A DNA stretch of 64,000 nucleotides from Streptomyces violaceoruber (GTDB taxonomy: Bacteria > Actinomycetota > Actinomycetes > Streptomycetales > Streptomycetaceae): the NCBI GenBank assembly GCA_000720805.1, contig JODI01000019.1, forward strand, positions 59,330 to 123,329, given 5' to 3'. Positions 9,480 through 17,610 of the stretch are shown in pieces. The notes below the pieces were generated by a model that saw nothing but the letters and a program-made list of their open reading frames with translations, did no database searches and had not been told where the DNA came from. Made by a program: the position numbers and the translations under genes. Each line of letters opens with the position of its first letter. Position 1 is the stretch's first letter.

Positions 9480-11069
9480 GTGAGCTCGAAACCCGTCGTA
9501 CTCATCGCTGAAGAGCTGTCGCCCGCGACCGTGGACGCGCTTGGCCCCGACTTCGAGATCCGGCACTGCAACGGCGCCGACCGCGCCGAACTGCTTCCGG
9601 CCATCGCCGACGTCGACGCGATCCTGATCCGTTCGGCCACCAAGGTCGACGCGGAGGCCGTGGCCGCCGCGAACAAACTGAAGGTCGTCGCACGAGCCGG
9701 CGTCGGCCTGGACAACGTCGACGTCTCCGCCGCCACCAAGGCCGGCGTGATGGTCGTCAACGCCCCCACCTCCAACATCGTGACCGCCGCCGAGCTGGCC
9801 TGCGGTCTCCTCCTCGCCACCGCCCGCAACATCCCGCAGGCCAACGCCGCCCTCAAGAACGGCGAGTGGAAGCGGAGCAAGTACACGGGCGTGGAGCTCG
9901 CCGAGAAGACCCTCGGTGTCGTGGGTCTGGGCCGCATCGGCGCGCTCGTCGCCCAGCGCATGTCCGCGTTCGGCATGAAGGTCGTCGCCTACGACCCCTA
10001 CGTGCAGCCCGCGCGGGCCGCCCAGATGGGCGTCAAGGTGCTGTCGCTGGACGAGCTGCTCGAGGTCTCCGACTTCATCACCGTCCACCTGCCCAAGACC
10101 CCCGAGACCCTCGGCCTGATCGGCGACGAGGCGCTGCGCAAGGTCAAGCCGAGCGTGCGCATCGTCAACGCCGCGCGCGGCGGGATCGTCGACGAGGAGG
10201 CGCTGTACTCGGCGCTGAAGGAGGGCCGCGTCGCCGGCGCCGGCCTCGACGTGTACACCAAGGAGCCCTGCACGGACTCCCCGCTCTTCGAGTTCGACCA
10301 GGTCGTGGCCACCCCGCACCTCGGTGCGTCGACCGACGAGGCGCAGGAGAAGGCTGGTATCGCCGTCGCCAAGTCGGTGCGCCTCGCGCTCGCCGGCGAG
10401 CTGGTCCCGGACGCGGTGAACGTCCAGGGCGGGGTCATCGCCGAGGACGTCAAGCCGGGTCTGCCGCTCGCCGAGCGCCTCGGCCGCATCTTCACCGCGC
10501 TCGCCGGTGAGGTCGCGGTCCGCCTCGACGTCGAGGTGTACGGCGAGATCACCCAGCACGACGTGAAGGTGCTGGAGCTGTCCGCCCTCAAGGGTGTCTT
10601 CGAGGACGTCGTCGACGAGACGGTGTCGTACGTCAACGCTCCGCTGTTCGCCCAGGAGCGCGGCGTCGAGGTGCGGCTGACCACCAGCTCGGAGTCGGCC
10701 GAGCACCGCAACGTCGTCACCGTGCGCGGCACGCTCAGCAGCGGCGAGGAGGTCTCGGTCTCCGGCACGCTGGCCGGCCCGAAGCACCTGCAGAAGATCG
10801 TCGCGGTCGGCGACTACGACGTCGACCTCGCGCTCGCCGACCACATGGTCGTCCTGCGGTACGAGGACCGTCCCGGCGTCGTCGGCACGGTCGGCCGGGT
10901 CTTCGGCGAGGCGGGCATCAACATCGCCGGTATGCAGGTGTCGCGCTCCGTCGCCGGCGGCGAGGCGCTGGCCGTGCTGACCGTCGACGACGCGGTGCCG
11001 ACCGGGACGCTGGCCGAGGTCGCGGAGGAGATCGGGGCGACGTCCGCGCGTGCGGTGAACCTGGTCTGA
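9480..11069 (+). CDS. serA: D-3-phosphoglycerate dehydrogenase, long form
   Basis: SerA oxidises 3-phosphoglycerate to 3-phosphohydroxypyruvate, the first step of serine synthesis. The 529 residues are the long actinobacterial form: catalytic and Rossmann domains (GLGRIG motif, NAARGGIVDEEAL, Glu in TKEPC, catalytic His in TPHLGAS), then an intervening ASB domain and a C-terminal ACT domain (VVLRYEDRPGVVGTVGRVFG) that binds serine for feedback control. The GTG start at 9480 has GTGAGGA seven bases upstream. It is separated from ilvC by a terminator, so it is probably a separate unit. A hairpin with ATGCGG/CCGCAT ends lies at 9433-9460 in the presumed 5' leader. Confidence 0.96.
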   Translation: MSSKPVVLIAEELSPATVDALGPDFEIRHCNGADRAELLPAIADVDAILIRSATKVDAEAVAAANKLKVVARAGVGLDNVDVSAATKAGVMVVNAPTSNIVTAAELACGLLLATARNIPQANAALKNGEWKRSKYTGVELAEKTLGVVGLGRIGALVAQRMSAFGMKVVAYDPYVQPARAAQMGVKVLSLDELLEVSDFITVHLPKTPETLGLIGDEALRKVKPSVRIVNAARGGIVDEEALYSALKEGRVAGAGLDVYTKEPCTDSPLFEFDQVVATPHLGASTDEAQEKAGIAVAKSVRLALAGELVPDAVNVQGGVIAEDVKPGLPLAERLGRIFTALAGEVAVRLDVEVYGEITQHDVKVLELSALKGVFEDVVDETVSYVNAPLFAQERGVEVRLTTSSESAEHRNVVTVRGTLSSGEEVSVSGTLAGPKHLQKIVAVGDYDVDLALADHMVVLRYEDRPGVVGTVGRVFGEAGINIAGMQVSRSVAGGEALAVLTVDDAVPTGTLAEVAEEIGATSARAVNLV

Positions 11070-11081
11070 CCCTTCACGGCA

Positions 11082-11123
11082 AGAAGCCGGGTGAGCCGAG
11101 AATCCTCGGCCCACCCGGCTTCT
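11082..11123. terminator. Bidirectional terminator between serA and MFS gene
   Basis: Nineteen-base inverted repeat running from AGAAGCCGGGTG to CACCCGGCTTCT with only one central mismatch and an AATC loop. It lies between two convergent genes and can serve both. Confidence 0.88.
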
Positions 11124-11145
11124 GTCATGCCCGGCTTCTGTCATG
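11114..11145 (+). repeat. 16-bp tandem duplication across terminator and MFS stop
   Basis: CCCGGCTTCTGTCATG occurs twice in direct succession (11114-11129, 11130-11145). The first copy overlaps the terminator arm; the second covers the stop codon of the MFS gene (11141-11143). The duplication does not change the reading frame but supplies the stop context. Confidence 0.9.
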
Positions 11146-12682
11146 CCGGGACCTTGTCCGGCTCGTGAGTCACCTCCCGCACCTGAACCCGCCGCAGCGT
11201 CACCGCCGCCAGCACCGCCGTCCCCGCCAGCACGATCGCCCCTGCGATCGAGGCCGCCTGCATTCCGCTGGTGAACGCCTCACGTGCCGTCGTCGCCAGG
11301 CCCGGCACCCGGTCGGCCACGGCGAGCGCCCCGCCCAGCGTCTCGCGGGCCGGAGCGGGGACCGAGGCCGGCATGTCGTGGCGGTAGATCGCCGTACCGA
11401 TCGCGCCCAGGACGGCCATGCTCAGGGCGCCGCCGAACTCGGTGCCGGTCTCCAGGAGCGACGAGGCCGCGCCCGCCTTCTCGACCGGGGCCGTGCTCAT
11501 GGCCAGGTCGGTCAGTTGGGACATCACGGCGACGGCGCCGGAGGCCAGGACGCCGCACGCCACCAGCAGCAGCCAGAGGGAGTCCGTGTCCGCCAGGGCC
11601 AGCAGCGCGTAGCCGCCCGCACTGACCGCGAAGCCTCCGGCGACAAGGTGGGCGCGGTGCACGCCCCGCTGCGCGAGCTGGGCCGTGAGCGGCCCGGCGA
11701 CGCCGATGAGCACGGAAGGCAGCAGGCTCCACAGCGCGGCCTCCAGGGCCCCCTTGCCGAGCACCGACTGGAGGTACTGCGTGGTGAAGTAGGCCGAGCC
11801 CATCATCCCGAAGGCGGAGACCAGGTTGAGGACGACCGCCGGGGTGAAGCCGTGTGTGCGGAACAGCGCCGGTGAGATGAGCGGGGAGGCCGTGGTGCGC
11901 TGGCGGTGGACGAACAGCGCCGCGAAGAGCAGGCCGACGGTCACCGACACGACGTACCGCACGTTCCATCCCTCGGACGGGATCTCCTTCAGGCCGTAGA
12001 TCACGGGCAGGACCGCTGCCAGGGAGAGCGGGACGCTCAGCAGGTCGAAGCGTCCGGGGTTCGGGTTCTTCGACTCGGGCAGCAGGATCGGGCCGAGGAC
12101 CAGCAGCAAGGCCATCGCGGGCAGGTTGACCAGGAAGACCGAACCCCACCAGAAGTGCTCGACGAGCACACCGCTCATCACCGAGCCCAGCGCGATCCCG
12201 GCCGTCATCACGCCGGACCACAGGCCGACCGCCTTCGTGCGCTGCGTGGGGTCGGTGAACATCGTGCGGACCAGCGCCATCGTCGACGGCATCAGGGTCG
12301 CGCCGCCGATGCCGAGGACCGCGCGGGCCGCGATCAGGGTCTCGGCGCTGTTGGCGTACGCCGCCACCAGTGAGGCGGTGCCGAAGGCGGCGGCGCCCAT
12401 CAGCAGCAGCCGACGGCGGCCGATGCGGTCGCCGAGGGAGCCCATCGTCATGAGCAGGCCCGCCAGGACGAAACCGTAGATGTCGAAGATCCACAGCTGC
12501 TGGGTGCCGCTCGGCTTCAGGTCGGCGCTGATCGCCGGGATGGCGAAGTAGAGGACGGAGACGTCCATCGAGACCAGCAGCAGCGGCAGCATCAGCACAC
12601 CGAGGGCGGTCCATTCGCGGCGGCCGGCGCGGGCGCCGGGGGAGGCGGTCGTGCTCGTCGTGCTCGTCGGGTTCGTCGTCAT
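11141..12682 (-). CDS. MFS drug exporter, 14-TM DHA2 type
   Basis: This 513-residue membrane protein is a major facilitator of the EmrB/QacA (DHA2) type, proton-coupled export of hydrophobic compounds. Seen: about fourteen hydrophobic segments, the cytoplasmic loop motif GSLGDRIGRRRLLLMGA, the TM1 motif with Asp (LLLVSMDVSVLYFAIPAI), and motif C in TM5 (GIALGSVMSGVLVEHFWW). The ATG at 12682 has no ribosome binding site; a good promoter (TAGACA, 17 bases, TACAGT) ends eight bases before it, so the message is probably leaderless. It is divergent from a TetR gene, the usual arrangement for an inducible exporter. The substrate is unknown. Confidence 0.92.
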   Translation of the reverse strand: MTTNPTSTTSTTASPGARAGRREWTALGVLMLPLLLVSMDVSVLYFAIPAISADLKPSGTQQLWIFDIYGFVLAGLLMTMGSLGDRIGRRRLLLMGAAAFGTASLVAAYANSAETLIAARAVLGIGGATLMPSTMALVRTMFTDPTQRTKAVGLWSGVMTAGIALGSVMSGVLVEHFWWGSVFLVNLPAMALLLVLGPILLPESKNPNPGRFDLLSVPLSLAAVLPVIYGLKEIPSEGWNVRYVVSVTVGLLFAALFVHRQRTTASPLISPALFRTHGFTPAVVLNLVSAFGMMGSAYFTTQYLQSVLGKGALEAALWSLLPSVLIGVAGPLTAQLAQRGVHRAHLVAGGFAVSAGGYALLALADTDSLWLLLVACGVLASGAVAVMSQLTDLAMSTAPVEKAGAASSLLETGTEFGGALSMAVLGAIGTAIYRHDMPASVPAPARETLGGALAVADRVPGLATTAREAFTSGMQAASIAGAIVLAGTAVLAAVTLRRVQVREVTHEPDKVPA

Positions 12683-12690
12683 GACGGTTG

Positions 12691-12774
12691 ACTGTACGGG
12701 CGTATTAAACGCTTGTCTAGGACGCGTGTGTAAGTCGCTCGTATGGGACGCTTGTATGGATCGAGGGGTAGGCT
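12691..12774. promoter_or_regulatory. Divergent MFS/tetR promoter-operator region
   Basis: For the minus strand, TAGACA (12719-12714), a 17-base spacer and TACAGT (12696-12691) form a near-consensus promoter whose start point would fall at the MFS ATG. For the plus strand, TAGGCT (12769-12774) sits seven bases before the tetR ATG, also fitting a leaderless message. The spacer of the MFS promoter holds the near-palindrome GCGTATTAAACGC (12700-12712). A motif close to ACGCTTGT recurs at 12709, 12722 (as ACGCGTGT) and 12748, the last in the tetR promoter. These are likely TetR operator half-sites. Confidence 0.7.
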
Positions 12775-12781
12775 GGTCCCC

Positions 12782-13366
12782 ATGGGACACCGCGAGGATC
12801 TGCTCGAAGGCGCGAAGCGCTGCCTGCTGGAGAAGGGGTTCGCGCGTACCACGGCGCGCGACATCGTCAAGGAGTCGGGGACCAACCTCGCCTCGATCGG
12901 CTATCACTACGGGTCGAAGGACGCGCTGCTGGCGCAGGCCTACGTGTCGCTGGTCGAGGGGATGGGTGATGCGTTCGAGGGCGACGGGACCGCCACCAGC
13001 GCCACGAAGCCCGGATCCCTCGAACGGTTCCAGGAGGTGTGGTCGAACATCATCGACACCATGCGGGAACCCGGCAGCCTCTGGCGGCTCAGCGTGGAGA
13101 TCGTGGCGATGGGTGACCAGATGCCCGAGGTTCGGGAGCACTTGGCGCGGGCTCAGCGGGAGGGGGCGCGCGGCATCGTCCCGCTGTTCATGGGCGGGCG
13201 GGAGGAGGACGTCGCGGACGAGACCGTGAACACCCTCGGCAACTTCTATCTGGTCCTGATGCTGGGCCTCGTGACCCAGTGGACCTTCGACCCGAAGGGC
13301 GCGCCCGAGGCGGACCAGCTCACCGAGGGGTTGCGCCGTGTGATCGCGGAGGCCGCGAAGGGGTGA
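12782..13366 (+). CDS. TetR-family repressor of the adjacent exporter
   Basis: This 194-residue regulator has an N-terminal helix-turn-helix (residues about 5-50: AKRCLLEKGFARTTARDI...GTNLASIGYHYGSKDALL) and a C-terminal ligand domain without a recognisable signature. It is divergent from the MFS exporter and, by family behaviour, likely represses it and itself until a ligand binds. The ATG at 12782 follows a TAGGCT -10 box by seven bases, so translation may be leaderless. The next gene on the minus strand ends 20 bases beyond its stop. Confidence 0.93.
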   Translation: MGHREDLLEGAKRCLLEKGFARTTARDIVKESGTNLASIGYHYGSKDALLAQAYVSLVEGMGDAFEGDGTATSATKPGSLERFQEVWSNIIDTMREPGSLWRLSVEIVAMGDQMPEVREHLARAQREGARGIVPLFMGGREEDVADETVNTLGNFYLVLMLGLVTQWTFDPKGAPEADQLTEGLRRVIAEAAKG

Positions 13367-13385
13367 TGGGAGCCATTCCGCCGCC

Positions 13386-14624
13386 TCACCACCCCCATGC
13401 CTGTAGCCGCGCCCCCTTCAACGTCATGTGCAGCAACAACCGGTCCTCCCCGTCGGCCAGGTCCAGCCCCGTGAGCTTCTCCACCCGGGACAGGCGGTAG
13501 TACAGCGTCTGGCGGTGGATGCCCAGTTCCGCCGCCGTGCGGCCGGCCTGGCCCGCGCAGTCGAGGTAGGTCTCTGCGGTGCGGGCGAGTTCGCGGTGGA
13601 CGGGGGAGAGCAGGGGGCGTACGGCGGGGTCGTGGGCCGACTCCGGGGCCAGTGAGGTCAGCAGCCGGTACGGGCCGATGGACGTCCACTCCGCGACCGG
13701 ACCGAACCGGGGTTCCGCCAGGGCCGCCCGGGCCGCCGCGGATGCCTCCCGCCAGGCCGCGCCCAGTTCGGCCAGCCCCGCACGAGCGGCCGCGATCCCC
13801 GCGGCGGCCGACGCGGCCACCCCCGTTTCCGCCCCCGCCGCCCCGCCGGGGGCCCGCTCCAGCAGCCGGCCCGCCGCCGACGTGGCCGGGGTCAGAACGT
13901 CCGCCGAGCGGAGCCGGACCAGCAGGGCGAGGGCGTGGGCGGTCGTCCCCCAAGGGGTCGTGCACAGGGCCGTCGCCGCCGGAACCGTGCGGACCGAGGG
14001 GGCGTCCTCCGGGTCGGCCGAGGGCCAGGGGGCGACGCAGACCATCGTATGGAGGGTGTCGGCGCGGGGGCCGAGGGCCGTGCGGAGCTCGGCGACCGCC
14101 ATGTCGTGCTGCCAGTCCCGCTCGGCGGTGAGGACCGCCCGCAGTTCCCGGCTCAGGTCCGCCCCGTGCTGCGCCTCGTCCGCGAGCAGCGCGCCGATGC
14201 GGGCCGTCACCTCCATCGCCGCGGTCAGTTGCCGTTCGGTCGGGCCCGGGTCGTCGTCCAAGAGCCAGACGTAACCGAGGACGACACCGCGATGGCGTAC
14301 GGGGAGACAGATCCGCCCTCGGTGCACCCCCGCCTCCGGGGTGGCCGGGATGCGGACCGGGGCGGTCGCCCGCGTGATGCCGAAGCTCTCGAACCACGTC
14401 CGGACGGCCGCCGTCGAACGGCGGGTCAGGATCGAGCGGGCGCGCACCGGGTCCAGCGCCGACGCGTCGAGCTCGCCCTCGCTGTCGTAGGCGCCGAAGG
14501 CGATCAGCTCGAAGTCCCGGTTCTCCAGGGTCGCGGGGACGCCGAGCAGTTCGGAGATCTCGTCGACCAGCTCCTGGTAGTCGTCCCGGTGGTCCTTGTG
14601 GTCCTTGTACTCCGGCGTCGTCAC
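13386..14624 (-). CDS. PucR/CdaR-type regulator, probable proline-catabolism activator
   Basis: This is a 412-residue transcription factor with the PucR C-terminal helix-turn-helix ([20 protein letters not shown] near the end). The N-terminal half has a GAF-like sensory region and the middle is Ala-rich. It is divergent from the proline dehydrogenase gene with 180 bases between, the arrangement expected for a regulator of the putA/pruA genes; the role is inferred from position. I chose the GTG at 14624, which has GGGAG 10 bases upstream, over the GTG at 14642. Confidence 0.85.
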   Translation of the reverse strand: MTTPEYKDHKDHRDDYQELVDEISELLGVPATLENRDFELIAFGAYDSEGELDASALDPVRARSILTRRSTAAVRTWFESFGITRATAPVRIPATPEAGVHRGRICLPVRHRGVVLGYVWLLDDDPGPTERQLTAAMEVTARIGALLADEAQHGADLSRELRAVLTAERDWQHDMAVAELRTALGPRADTLHTMVCVAPWPSADPEDAPSVRTVPAATALCTTPWGTTAHALALLVRLRSADVLTPATSAAGRLLERAPGGAAGAETGVAASAAAGIAAARAGLAELGAAWREASAAARAALAEPRFGPVAEWTSIGPYRLLTSLAPESAHDPAVRPLLSPVHRELARTAETYLDCAGQAGRTAAELGIHRQTLYYRLSRVEKLTGLDLADGEDRLLLHMTLKGARLQAWGW

Positions 14625-14804
14625 ATGGGCATTCTCCCGCACTGCGCGCAGGCTTCATACATCTGTCTGAGATCTGCGGCACGGATGCGTGACAGCTGTC
14701 GATGGCCGACGATCGGAGGGATCCTTAGGTTTCACGGTGGTTCCCCGTGCTGTTCCCGAATCGTCGGGTGCGGCCTCATCCGGGTTGGTATGTGGAGGTG
14801 CCCC

Positions 14805-15731
14805 GTGCTGGGTCCCGTGATTCTCGCCGCGTCGCGCAGCGACCGGATCCGACGTCTGATCTCGGCGGCCCCGGTGACCAGGCAGGTCGTCGACCGCTTC
14901 ATCCCGGGGGCGACGGTGGACGAGATCGTCCCGATCGTCCGGGAGCTGACCGACAGGGGCCTGGAGCTGACGATGGACGTCGTCGGCGAGGACATCACCA
15001 CGCCCGAGCAGGCCGCCGCGGCCCGGGACGCCTACCTGGAGCTCGTCGACCGGCTGAAGCAGCTGGAGCTGGGCACCCGCGCCGAGCTGTCCGTGAAGCT
15101 GTCGATGTTCGGCCAGGCGCTCCCCGGCGGGCACGAGCTGGCCCTCGCCAACGTCCGGCCCGTCGTCGAGGCCGCCGCCGCGATCGGGACGACGGTCACG
15201 CTGGACGCGGAGGACCACACCACCCTCGACTCGATGTTCGCCATCCACGAGGAGCTGCGGAAGGACTTCCCGCAGACCGGCTGCGTCATCCAGGCATACC
15301 TCTTCCGTACCGAGGCCGACGCCCGCCGTCTCGCCGGGAACGGGAGCCGGGTACGGCTCGTGAAGGGGGCGTACAAGGAGCCCGCCGAGGTCGCCCACCA
15401 GAGCAAGCACGAGATCGACAAGGCGTACGTGCGGATCCTGAAGGTCCTGATGGCGGGCGAGGGGTATCCGATGATCGGGTCCCACGACCCGCGCCTCATC
15501 TCCATCGCCCAGGAACTCGCCCACCGCGCCGGCCGCAAGCTCGACGAGTACGAGTTCCAGATGCTCTACGGCATCCGCGGCGACGAACACCTGCGGCTCG
15601 CCGCCGAGGGCCACCGGATGCGCGTCTACACCGCCTACGGCACCGACTGGTACGGCTACTTCATGCGACGGCTCGCGGAGAAGCCGGCCAACCTGCGCTT
15701 CTTCGCCCGCAGCATCCTCACCCGGGGCTGA
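14805..15731 (+). CDS. Proline dehydrogenase, monofunctional
   Basis: This FAD enzyme oxidises L-proline to 1-pyrroline-5-carboxylate. The 308-residue protein is the stand-alone barrel domain, not the fused PutA. Seen: the LVKGAYKEP motif (FAD/substrate Lys and Arg region), GSHDPRLI, and the C-terminal FQMLYGIRGDEHLRLAAEGH and YTAYGTDWYGYFMRRLAEKP with the conserved substrate-binding arginines. The GTG at 14805 has TGGAGGTG four bases upstream. The next enzyme of the pathway, pruA, follows. The last 49 bases before codon Ser-Ile-Leu-Thr-Arg-Gly are repeated 136 bases downstream (15798-15846). Confidence 0.94.
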   Translation: MLGPVILAASRSDRIRRLISAAPVTRQVVDRFIPGATVDEIVPIVRELTDRGLELTMDVVGEDITTPEQAAAARDAYLELVDRLKQLELGTRAELSVKLSMFGQALPGGHELALANVRPVVEAAAAIGTTVTLDAEDHTTLDSMFAIHEELRKDFPQTGCVIQAYLFRTEADARRLAGNGSRVRLVKGAYKEPAEVAHQSKHEIDKAYVRILKVLMAGEGYPMIGSHDPRLISIAQELAHRAGRKLDEYEFQMLYGIRGDEHLRLAAEGHRMRVYTAYGTDWYGYFMRRLAEKPANLRFFARSILTRG

Positions 15732-15797
15732 AGGATGGAGGCACGCACAGAGGTTTTTCCGCCGGGGGTCCGGGGGTTGTCCCCCGGGAAGGCACAG

Positions 15798-15867
15798 CAT
15801 GCGACGGCTCGCGGAGAAGCCGGCCAACCTGCGCTTCTTCGCCCGCTCCCTCGTCACCAAAGGCTGA
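15798..15867 (+). pseudogene. Duplicated 3' end of the proline dehydrogenase gene
   Basis: The 49 bases 15662-15710 recur exactly at 15798-15846, and both copies continue for seven codons to a GGC-TGA end, coding for SILTRG in the gene and SLVTKG in the copy. The copy starts at an ATG but has no upstream gene body. Between the copies lies about 87 bases containing the hairpin CCGGGGG-TTGT-CCCCCGG (15770-15787), a motif I know as common in Streptomyces intergenic repeats. This looks like insertion of a small repeat element with duplication of the gene end. Confidence 0.85.
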
Positions 15868-15917
15868 GCCCGCCCCACGACGCCCGCAACACCGCTCACT
15901 AAGGAGTTACGGAAACA

Positions 15918-17549
15918 ATGGACGCTGTGACCCAGGTCCCCACCCCCGTCAACGAGCCGGTGCACGGCTATGCCCCCGGCTCGCCCGAGCGGGCCCGGCT
16001 GGAGGCCAAGCTGAAGGAGCTGGCCGACAACCCGATCGACCTGCCCTGCACCATCGGCGGCGTCAAGCGACTGGGCGGCGGCGAGCGTTTCGACGTCGTA
16101 CAGCCGCACAACCACAAGGCCCGCCTCGGTACGTACGGCAACGCCACCGAGCAGGACGCGCGGGACGCCGTGGACGCGGCCCTGGCCGCCGCGCCCGCCT
16201 GGCGCGCGATGTCCTTCGACGACCGCGCCGCGATCATCCTGCGCGCCGCCGAACTCCTGGCCGGTCCCTGGCGGGAGACCCTCGCCGCGTCCACCATGCT
16301 CGGCCAGTCCAAGACGGCCCAGCAGGCGGAGATCGACTGTCCCTGTGAGCTGGTCGACTTCTGGCGCTTCAACGTCAAGTACGCCCGCGACCTGCTGGCC
16401 GAGCAGCCCCCGGCCAACGCCCCGGGCGTCTGGAACCGTCTGGACCACCGCCCGCTGGAAGGCTTCGTCTACGCGATCACGCCGTTCAACTTCACGGCGA
16501 TCGCGGGCAACCTGCCCACCGCGCCCGCGCTGATGGGCAACGTGGTGGTCTGGAAGCCGAGTCCGACCCAGACGCACGCCGCCGTGCTCCTCATGCGGCT
16601 CCTCGAGGAGGCCGGTCTGCCCAAGGGCGTCATCAACCTGGTCACGGGCGACGGCCTCGCCGTCTCCGAAGTGGCGCTGAACCACCCGGAACTCGCCGGT
16701 ATCCACTTCACCGGTTCGACCAAGACCTTCCAGCACCTGTGGAAGACGGTCGGCAACAACATCGAGAAGTACCGCGGCTACCCGCGCATCGTCGGCGAGA
16801 CGGGCGGCAAGGACTTCGTCGTCGCGCACCCGAGCGCCGACCGTGCCGTCCTGAAGACCGCCCTGACCCGCGGTGCCTTCGAGTACCAGGGCCAGAAGTG
16901 CTCGGCGACCTCCCGGGCGTACATCCCGGCGTCGATCTGGAACTCCGGGTTCAAGGAGGAGTTCGCGGCCGAGGTCGACGGCATCGCCATGGGGGACGTC
17001 ACCGACCTGTCCCACTTCATCGGCGCCGTCATCGACGAACGCGCCTTCGCCAAGAACAAGGCCGCGATCGACCGGGCCGCGGCGGACTCGTCCTGCACGA
17101 TCGTCGCCGGTGGCACGTACGACGACTCGGTCGGCTGGTTCGTCCGTCCGACGGTCGTCGAGTGCACGGACCCCGCGAACGAGGTCTTCAGGACCGAGTA
17201 CTTCGGCCCGTTCCTCGCCGTGCATGTCTACGAGGACGACCAGTACGAGGCGATGCTCGAGCAGATGGAGAAGGTGTCGGCGTACGCCCTGACCGGATCG
17301 GTCATCGCGAACGACCGCGCGGCGGCGGCGTACACGATGGACAAGCTCCGCTACGCGGCCGGCAACTTCTACATCAACGACAAGTCGACCGGCGCCGTCG
17401 TCGGCCAGCAGCCCTTCGGCGGCGGCCGTGCCTCCGGCACCAACGACAAGGCCGGCGCCCCGCAGAACCTGATGCGCTGGACCCTGACCCGCGCCATCAA
17501 GGAGACCCTGGCCCCGCCGACCGACTACACGTACCCGCACATGGGCTGA
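15918..17549 (+). CDS. pruA: 1-pyrroline-5-carboxylate dehydrogenase
   Basis: PruA (L-glutamate gamma-semialdehyde dehydrogenase) oxidises the product of proline dehydrogenase to glutamate with NAD+. At 543 residues it is the long group-1 form. Seen: the aldehyde dehydrogenase motifs FNFTAIAGNLPTAPALMGN, VWKPSPTQTHAA, the catalytic Glu in VGETGGKDFV, and the catalytic Cys in YQGQKCSATSRAYIP. AAGGAG lies about 10 bases before the ATG. It lies 186 bases after the proline dehydrogenase stop, with the duplicated gene end in the gap, and is followed by a strong terminator. Confidence 0.96.
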   Translation: MDAVTQVPTPVNEPVHGYAPGSPERARLEAKLKELADNPIDLPCTIGGVKRLGGGERFDVVQPHNHKARLGTYGNATEQDARDAVDAALAAAPAWRAMSFDDRAAIILRAAELLAGPWRETLAASTMLGQSKTAQQAEIDCPCELVDFWRFNVKYARDLLAEQPPANAPGVWNRLDHRPLEGFVYAITPFNFTAIAGNLPTAPALMGNVVVWKPSPTQTHAAVLLMRLLEEAGLPKGVINLVTGDGLAVSEVALNHPELAGIHFTGSTKTFQHLWKTVGNNIEKYRGYPRIVGETGGKDFVVAHPSADRAVLKTALTRGAFEYQGQKCSATSRAYIPASIWNSGFKEEFAAEVDGIAMGDVTDLSHFIGAVIDERAFAKNKAAIDRAAADSSCTIVAGGTYDDSVGWFVRPTVVECTDPANEVFRTEYFGPFLAVHVYEDDQYEAMLEQMEKVSAYALTGSVIANDRAAAAYTMDKLRYAAGNFYINDKSTGAVVGQQPFGGGRASGTNDKAGAPQNLMRWTLTRAIKETLAPPTDYTYPHMG

Positions 17550-17564
17550 GACCCTCGCACCCGC

Positions 17565-17604
17565 CGGGCCAGGAAGCCGTCCAGCAGGACGGCGACCTGG
17601 CCCG
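17565..17604. terminator. Terminator between pruA and GH97 gene
   Basis: CGGGCCAGG (17565-17573) pairs with CCTGGCCCG (17596-17604), and an inner CCGTCC/GGACGG stem closes on AGCA. It lies between convergent genes. Confidence 0.85.
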
Positions 17605-17610
17605 CGTGCG

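Noticed and set aside
13246..14682. 478-codon minus-strand frame over the PucR gene
   Set aside because: Another frame of the same strand; Gly/Pro/Arg-rich, while the 13386-14624 frame has the PucR helix-turn-helix.
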